Positions 57,950-64,000 of a stretch of DNA of 64,000 bases are shown here, one piece after another. Made by a program: the position numbers and the translations under genes. Origin of the DNA: Physella acuta (taxonomy: Eukaryota; Mollusca; Gastropoda; Physidae); NCBI RefSeq assembly GCF_028476545.1, contig NW_026731784.1, positions 930,001 to 994,000 of the forward strand, written 5' to 3'. The notes under the pieces were generated by a model. That model saw only the letters and a program-made list of their open reading frames with translations. It did no database searches and had not been told where the DNA came from. Numbering within the stretch: position 1 is the stretch's first letter; the number at the start of each line of letters is the position of its first letter.

Positions 57950-58440
57950 AAATTTAGTGATTATAAAATATTGACAAAAACTTTAGTTAAGAAACTCGAA
58001 CCCTTCTTATCTAAATTAATACACCCCGATCAGCAGTATAGCATACCAGGTAGAAACATACACAACCACACGCACTTAATCAGAGACATCATACATTATA
58101 GCACGCAGAAAGACACACAACTAGCGATTCTTAGCATCGACCAACATAAAGCGTTCGACAGAGTAGATCATACATGGTTAATAAAAACAATAGATGCTTA
58201 CAACCTAGGACACTATTTTAAAACATGGATAAAAATAATATATAACAATGCACATAGTCATTTATTAATAAACACCAGTGTTACAAGCGCTTTTCACATA
58301 CAGAATTGAGTTAGACAAGGTTGTCCTTTATCTCCCCTACTATACATCCTTAGCTTAGAACCCCTACTAGAAAACATTAGAGGTGACAACTCGATTAAAG
58401 GACGGTCCAAACACAGTAGGCAAGAAAATACGTACATACG
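57950..58440 (+). pseudogene. LINE reverse-transcriptase fragment (Tx1/L1-like)
   Basis: The frame reads DYKILTKTL, then HPDQQYSIPGRNIHNHTHLI, LAILSIDQHKAFDRVDHTWL, and after a stop [24 protein letters not shown]. These are the fingers/palm motifs of a non-LTR reverse transcriptase; DQ-KAFDRVDH and EPLL-IR favour the Tx1/L1 side. An in-frame TGA at 58307-58309 replaces the expected arginine-glycine region. The catalytic FADD-type motif, endonuclease and C-terminus are absent. It is flanked by inverted repeat modules (57480-57880 and 59589-60150). Confidence 0.85.
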
Positions 58441-59519
58441 CAGTTATATCATTCAAAAAATAATTTTCGTAGTGATGAACTCTACAATAACCAACTCATT
58501 TATTTAAAAAAAAACACACATTAGAATATGCTTATCTAAAGATCGTCAGCACTCCAGATGTCAACTTCTCCCATCTCGCTGATACATTCTTAAAAACTAT
58601 TCCATGCGTCACATATGAGTGCCTTAACTCGCATCCTTTACTTTTAGAGCTGTCCTCTTGTGCTTTTATTGACCTCCAACTCTTTTTAATTTGCTCTTGA
58701 ACTTACCACTCCACACATGTTTCGTTTTCAAATACTGCTATCACATTTAAAGCGAACCAGCATCAAATCTAAATGGCTCAATGTTGATCTCATGTGTAGC
58801 TGTGTTGAGAGACTTTACTATGAACAATTTGTAAAAAACAATCGCTTTAAGCAATGTATAGGATGAGTTCCCCTTTCCTTGAAGTTTTAAATTTAGCTCA
58901 TTTTTTTTTTTTTTATGATATCCACTACGAAGTTGAAGTTTTATAGCCATCTGTCTGCTTTATATTCGGGATGGACAATGCATTTTTCATTGGATAATAT
59001 TTATATTTCAATTAAGCAAGAAGCAAAACGTTTCAATACGCTCCCCATGGAAAGCTATCACACTTTATTGTGCAGATGTAGGTTAGAATACTTTCGTGTT
59101 TATTGTTTATATTTATTATTATATAGTTCGTTACCGAGTGTTGTTAAATGCTTGCCGCCCTTCTTCTTCTTATTCGTTCTTAACTGTATTGTTGGAAGGG
59201 ATTCTCTCCAACACAATTCAGTATTACGTGTCAACTTGTTAGGCCATTGACTCAAATGTCAGCCTGTTTTCTTTATGGATTTACTTCCATAGCTTTGGTC
59301 CAACAAAAACAAACAACAAGACAGCGGTTGTTTGATTTTGGAGTTGTCTCTCCTAGAAGAGCATCGAGCATCATCTGTCTTGTGGTTCGAACTCGAGCCT
59401 TTTTCGGTTTAGCAAACAACCATGAGCTTTACTTACTCCTGATCGATATTATGTCATACGTTCCCATTCGTATGAGTGTTAAAATTAAAATGATTTGATC
59501 AGTATTTGCTCATCGAACT
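58441..59519. other. No gene; short module shared with 20500-20690
   Basis: 58690-58860 repeats 20500-20690 (gcgaaccagcatcaa). Open frames at 58915-59250 and 59247-59498 have no recognisable motifs. Confidence 0.45.
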
Positions 59520-59588
59520 GTAGAGCCGCATCTTGACATAAAAACAGCAGCATGCGGCTCGCGAACCGCGGGTTGCCTGCCGACCCCT
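59520..59588 (-). mobile_element. hAT left-end fragment, inverted
   Basis: catgcggctcgcgaaccgcg, then ccgacccctg, is the reversed left end of the hAT family at 10968-11842. It lies at the position where the paralogous region has a right-end fragment (10861-10918). Confidence 0.65.
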
Positions 59589-60150
59589 GACCTGGGGGGG
59601 GGGGGGGGGGGGGGGTTATTGGCTGAGAATAAAAAATTAAATCTTATATGAATGTATTATTTTTTTAAAGAATTATTTTTTTGAGCAGAATGTTTTAGCC
59701 ATTCAGTTATTACATTGAATAAATTGCTTGTTTTAGAAAAATGTATACATTAAAGTCACTGTTTTGAAATTTTATATCATGAAATATTGTTAATGCATAT
59801 TAGCGTGACTACTAATTTTTAATATTTTCTAAAACATGTAAATAGCTTTGTCTGATATTTCACATGTGACCATTTAAAAAAAAAAAAGAAAAATATCTTT
59901 CTAGAATTTACGAAAACCGACCGGCTAGTAATTTGCTTTGGGTTGTCTCCCTTTTATTTTTGTCCATATAAAAATGGCAAAGGTCTTTGGCAGATATGTA
60001 ATTAAATTTAAATAAAAAAAACACATTTTGTTCCAGACAGTATCTTTACTGATTAGAACTCTAACCAATAGCCTACAGTGTGAAATATTAATTGTAATGG
60101 GATAAATGTAAAATATGTGTATAACGTTGAAACACCGCAACGCTTAAGAA
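59589..60150 (+). repeat. Dispersed repeat module parallel to 10919-12600
   Basis: ggttattggctgagaat, cttatatgaatgtatta and ttccagacagtatctttact follow the order of 10930-12600 without the two insertions found there. A G-run of about 20 bases (59595-59614) stands where the other copy reads ctagagtgg. Confidence 0.8.
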
Positions 60151-60157
60151 GAAGTTT

Positions 60158-60740
60158 TTTTTTTTTCTTTTTTTTTTTTAATACTTTTATTTGCAATTAA
60201 AACAGGTACATCAAATCAATTTTTTACGTAATTTCGAACATCAAATTAAAGCGAAAGATTTTGCAAATGTACATAATAATTATTTACATTATGTCATGTC
60301 TGTGATTATAAAAAAATTGAAAAGGATAACAGTAAAGGGGGTGAAGGTCAAATGAAAGTGTCAGGACTCCAGGTGGGCAGTGGAAGGGAAATTGTTCAAG
60401 GAGGGGGGAAGGGGGGGGGGGGTCAATGGGACAGTGAAGCATGTTCTATGTTGGGAAACAAAGTATGTTGGCCAGTTGAAAGAGTGTTTATTTATATACT
60501 GGTCGCATTGAGTTTTCAAAAGGTTGCTGTGTCAAAGATGAGGGAAAAGAAGCAAGATTTAGAACTTTAAGTAAGTAAATGAATAGATATTCGAAATTGA
60601 TGTTGGGGTGGGTGGTGTGGTCGTTGGAACAGGTAAAGCCCGGTAAAGGGGATGTGGGGTTATCGTGTCTGAGGGTGAAGTGCGCGGAGGGGGGGGGTGT
60701 AGATGTGTTTGAGGAGGCGAGGAGAGGGTGTCTGTGTTTA
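60158..60740 (-). mobile_element. Poly-A retroposon copy, minus orientation
   Basis: Begins with T-runs and aatacttttatttgcaatta (the complement of the tail at 47270-47300), and includes aggtcaaatgaaagtgtcag and gaaattgttcaaggag, the complement of 47040-47110. It extends further upstream than the 47030 copy. The plus-strand ORF at 60352-60570 is not supported. Confidence 0.65.
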
Positions 60741-61257
60741 AAAAATTATGCAGTTTAAGAAGTCTCTATACGAAACGGTTCAATCGAATTAATCGCTAGT
60801 CTTAGAAAAATGTAAACAATCGATTCACTGTTTTCAAAATGTATTTTATGAACTATTTATAATGTTTAACTGTTGAAAACATTTATTTTAATATATTTAC
60901 AATGTACATAAAGTTATATAATTTGTGTTCAAATAATATTTTTATTCCGTGATATATGTGTTCTTATAATGTAATTAAAAAAAGAAAGTTCTGTGAAATT
61001 TGTTGCGTTCTCTCCCTTGTGTTTTGTTTTTCAAAACAAGACAAGGCAACAGTTATTAGCAAAAGAGTATTTTAATATAATACAACACTTTGGTATAGAC
61101 AATATATTTGCATACAAAAATTAATTTCATGGTAAAACTTTAAATGCTATTTATGACGTTAAAATTGAGGGTCTACTTGACAAACAATGAGATAGTACAC
61201 TTTTTTCTTTTATTGTATGTGATTGAAATAGGACGAAATGTAACATATCACATTAAG
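60741..61257. repeat. Diverged piece of the 11900-12050 module; otherwise nothing
   Basis: 60790-60880 resembles 11925-12010 (cttagaaaaatgtaaac). The rest is unrecognised. Confidence 0.45.
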
Positions 61258-61530
61258 ATAATACGGCCAGTCCAACATTGACACAGAGGTCAAGATGATA
61301 TAGTAGGGCCAGTTCAACATTGAGACATAGGTTAGTAATGATATACTAGTGTCAGTCGAACATTGAGACAGAGGTCAAGATGATATAGTAGGGCCAGTCC
61401 AACATTGAGACAGAGGTCAGTGATGAAATAGTAGGGCCAGTCCAACATTGAGACAGAGGTCAGTGATGAGATAGTAGGGTCAGTCCAACATTGAGACAGA
61501 GGTCAAGATGAGATAGTAGAGCCAGTCCAA
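61258..61530. repeat. 42-bp minisatellite, about 6.5 copies
   Basis: Unit gatgatatagtagggccagt followed by ccaacattgagacagaggtc and aa or agt. Moderately diverged. Confidence 0.9.
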
Positions 61531-61539
61531 AATAGAGGC

Positions 61540-61900
61540 ATAGATTAAGATACTGTCTGGAACAAAATGTAGTTCTAAAATATTAAAATACATATTTGCC
61601 AATACTAAGTCTTTTTCTTTCTCTAATTTGGAAAAAAAAAGAAATGAAAGGGAAACAACGCAAAAAAAAAGTACAGAGTGATCAGTTTTAAAATAAATTT
61701 ACAATTAGATGTTAAAAATGAATTAGCATAGTACTTTTAAAAAATATTTATGTTTTAAAAAATATTTTTAAAATTTGATTAAAGCTAAATTACATTAAAG
61801 TTTTCTCACGTTATAAAATTCAAACACACTGAATAGAATTTAACATTTATCTAAGACTAGCGATTGATTTTGATTTCTTAATACTGTGTTTCTATTTCCT
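61540..61900 (-). repeat. Dispersed repeat module parallel to 45780-45960
   Basis: agatactgtctggaacaaaa, ttaaaatacatatttgcca and a degraded remainder. Inverted relative to 12340-12470. Confidence 0.65.
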
Positions 61901-62340
61901 TTTTTTTAATTAAATTTTTTTACGGATAATATATTTATTACACTCTTCATCTACATTATTTCACCCATCTTAACTTCGCTTTAAACTACTACCACTCTAC
62001 AAGAATCATTACTACCAACTAAAAATCAACTACCACCCAACCAAGACTGTAATAATCACAAAAAAAAACAACTTCGAGAAGCGATCATGTAAAAGAAAAC
62101 CAATAAACAGAAAGTGTAAACAAGTGTACAAGAGCACAGAAGAACTCGGTAAATTCCAAGAGCGCAGAATATTGTGTATAAATATATATATACAATTATA
62201 TGTATTTTCATGTGACCTGCTCTTGCTGCCTACCCTAGCTCGAGTGTGGAACCGGCAGGAGAGGAACTTTATTAAACTAAAAAAAAAAAAAAAAAATAAA
62301 GATAATATAATTTATTAAAACTATAATTATAACTTATTAA
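61901..62340 (+). other. Possible retroposon tail, otherwise nothing
   Basis: Ends with an A-run of about 17 bases (62279-62296) after gaggaactttattaaacta. Upstream text (62120-62270) is GC-richer and could be a SINE- or mRNA-like 3' end, but no promoter boxes or target duplication were found. Confidence 0.3.
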
Positions 62341-62750
62341 CTTTCATAAGACAATTAGTAAATGTTAATGTTGCATCTGTTACATCGTCAACATCGTAAA
62401 ACAAAATGTCCTACGTTCCTGACGGTCTTATAATTCTTTGGTAAATGTTTAACGCTTGGCCACCTTTTTCGTAATTAATTTTATTACCTATTATTTTAAG
62501 ACACAAATAAAAACCTTTTTGGTAGTATTAATATACTATATTTATAATTTAATTGTATGCAATTATTGGCCCGTTTTACTTTATAAAAGGAAAATTCAAT
62601 GATATCAAAATATGTTGAAATTAATTTCATTACTGAATTGAAATCCTACCAGTACCTGGCCAGTAACGCTGAAAGTAATAGCAAATGACATCTTCCTGAC
62701 ATAATCTTTTAGGAAGTTGATAAAATATACAATTTTTTTTTAAACACGCG
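62341..62750 (-). repeat. Dispersed repeat pieces, mostly inverted
   Basis: 62355-62390 (gtaaatgttaatgttgcatc) resembles 17500-17530. 62560-62740 is a degraded reverse complement of 52480-52900 (ggcccgttttactttataaa; taccagtacctggccag). Confidence 0.5.
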
Positions 62751-63064
62751 TTTAAATCATGTATGCGTTTAATATATCTTAACCATCGAAATGTAGAAGT
62801 TCGTCTTTAACGTGCCTTAATGTGTCTTAATGTGTTTAGTATGTGTCTTGCATGTGTCTTAATTGCCTTTAGTCTACAGCGGGACTAGCTTATATATGAT
62901 ACAAGAGTTTAAAAACGCAGTGTTAATTTTATAAAGTGTGTCTGTGTTAGGGCCCTTATTGTATACAGCCGGAATTGGCCAATCATGTATCTATGGCCCA
63001 TCAATTTTGTTAAGCGATTATAATCTGTATTATTGTGATGTGTAACGGCTGTTTATGACAGTGA
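62751..63064. other. AT-rich stretch, nothing recognised
   Basis: Only a short internal redundancy (aatgtgtcttaatgtg, 62818-62860) is seen. Confidence 0.4.
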
Positions 63065-63235
63065 CATGAGTTGCATGTTAGTGACAGGCTTTACAAGGTG
63101 GTGGCAGGCTTTACATGGTACTGGCAGGCTTTACATGGTACTGGCAGGCTTTACATGGTAGTGAAACGCTTTACGTGGTAGTGACATGCTTTACAAGGTT
63201 GTGGCAGGCTTTACATGGTAGTGGCAGGCTTAAAA
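63065..63235. repeat. 20-bp minisatellite, about 8 copies
   Basis: Unit tggcaggctttacatggtag with variants (tgacatgc, aaggt, actgg). Confidence 0.9.
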
Positions 63236-63289
63236 CAAAGGAAGGAATATAGTATTTCTGATGTGTTGACTATATTCCAGTGCCTTAAA

Positions 63290-63795
63290 TCATGACTGTG
63301 TTCCCAGTCTTTTCTTAATCACTGTCCTAAATATAGCCTCTAGATCTATATCGTTGTTGGTTTTTAGTTCAAATTTACATGTGTTCCTAGTAGTCAAAAT
63401 TATATGTCTAAAAATAGTTATTGCAGTAATTTTATTGTCATCGTCTGTTTTATTTTTGGATTACTTTATAGAGTCGAGAGTGATTGCTTTGTTTAATGCG
63501 TCTGTGTTGGTGGTTTCTAGTATTGTCCCTAAAGTTTGCCTAGCTTTTAGTAGTGTTGTGCATTCTAAAAAAATATGTTGTTCTGTTTCTTGTACCTGCT
63601 GTTTACATATTTGACATGTTATTTTAATGTTCGTGTTTGCTTTGGTGTTTCTAGAGAAGGGTGTAGTATTGTAAATGAGCATGTATCCTATTTCTTTTTC
63701 TTTACGTTAGTTGTTTTTGTTGTGTAAGCTTCTGAAGGTGTCGCTAATGTCTACTGTGTTGAATTCTTTAGCCCATTTAATTATATTGTGTCATG
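63290..63795 (-). pseudogene. LINE ORF2 C-terminal fragment (Tx1/L1-like)
   Basis: The minus strand reads IKWAKEFNTVDISDTFRSLH, KEKEIGYMLIYNTTPFSRNT, then the zinc-knuckle-like ITCQICKQQVQETEQHIFLE C, and after LDSIK further ITAITIFRHIILTTRNTCKF, IKKRLGTQS with a stop at 63290-63292. This is the end of a non-LTR retrotransposon polyprotein. In-frame stops occur after RSLHNKNN and after LDSIK, so it is dead. The reverse transcriptase lies outside the window or is lost. Confidence 0.75.
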
Positions 63796-63829
63796 GTTAT
63801 AGCTGACGCTTGACTAAAGTATCTGCTGT

Positions 63830-64000
63830 CTGTTTGTCTGTCAGAGTGTCCGCTGTGGATTAAATAGCGTCACTCAGTTTAAATTTATTTCTATTTGATG
63901 AATGTCTTCAAACGTCACTCGTACTTGATCACTGACAGTATATTGTAATACAGTTGGGAAAAAAAAATTGTCCTTCCAAAAAAAAAATATTTGAATCACA
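63830..64000 (-). repeat. Inverted copy of the start of copies A and C
   Basis: The reverse complement reads gatcaagtacgagtgacgtt, then catcaaatagaaataaattt aaactgagtgacg and agacaaacagacag, matching 16255-16345 and 100-210. It is cut by the window end. Confidence 0.75.

Noticed and set aside
1-64000. Polinton/Maverick or other capsid-bearing large DNA element as the source of the long dispersed repeat
   Set aside because: No polymerase B, capsid, ATPase or protease-like frames were seen in any copy.
1-64000. tRNA or rRNA genes
   Set aside because: No cloverleaf-like segment or rRNA core was recognised. The only tRNA-related text is the PBS complement in the LTR element.

Overview
The window is AT-rich, repeat-saturated animal DNA in which I could identify no intact host gene. 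The organism is most likely a lophotrochozoan, with a mollusc such as a gastropod the best guess. The support is indirect: TTAGGG-type telomere-like tracts, a metazoan proteasome-subunit retropseudogene, a mix of hAT, MULE, Tx1-like LINE and Ty3/Gypsy elements, and many minisatellites. Species cannot be set from sequence alone. The only long open reading frames belong to one LTR retrotransposon family.

Backbone. Much of 1-26423 and 39217-64000 is built from diverged copies of one multi-kilobase non-coding sequence. The longest copy is about 51550-57860. Partial copies lie at 1-1240, about 4916-5800, 10213-10600, 12900-14085, 16140-18876, 20030-20766 with 21520-22060, 25955-26423 with 39217-42420, and 47390-47780. 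Inverted pieces lie near 62340-62750 and 63830-64000. Further inverted modules (11851-12600, 44850-46130, 57480-57880, 59589-60150, 61540-61900) complete the mosaic. Because the copies are paralogous, they give natural empty sites that show where later elements inserted.

Elements in order: a hAT element with a broken transposase and a nested MITE (1502-2511); a 3.3-kb element with perfect 26-bp terminal inverted repeats that encloses a 1.6-kb minisatellite (6436-9761); hAT elements and MITEs with clear 8-bp duplications (10960-11850, 12092-12326); a retropseudogene of proteasome subunit Rpn9/PSMD13 (14796-15453) with a second, inverted partial copy (44671-44838); a block dense in TCTAGA and AGATCT palindromes (19080-19770); and a MITE carrying CRE-like TGACGTCA palindromes (25456-25850). 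The dominant feature is a Ty3/Gypsy element in tandem LTR-internal-LTR-internal-LTR form (26424-39212), followed by a MULE-type element with 9-bp duplications, tandem-repeat TIRs and a FLYWCH remnant (42912-43641). Further on are LINE 3' ends and a reverse-transcriptase fragment (46200-47013, 57950-58440, 63290-63795), a solo LTR (49102-49403) and many minisatellites.

The Gypsy element looks whole and very young: three 742-bp LTRs that are almost identical, and two copies each of gag and pol. Its LTR 3' end contains three repeats of the LTR-end/primer-binding-site junction, all resembling tRNA-Ser 3' ends. Nothing in the window forms an operon or pathway. What it records is layered insertion, duplication and inversion of mobile DNA.
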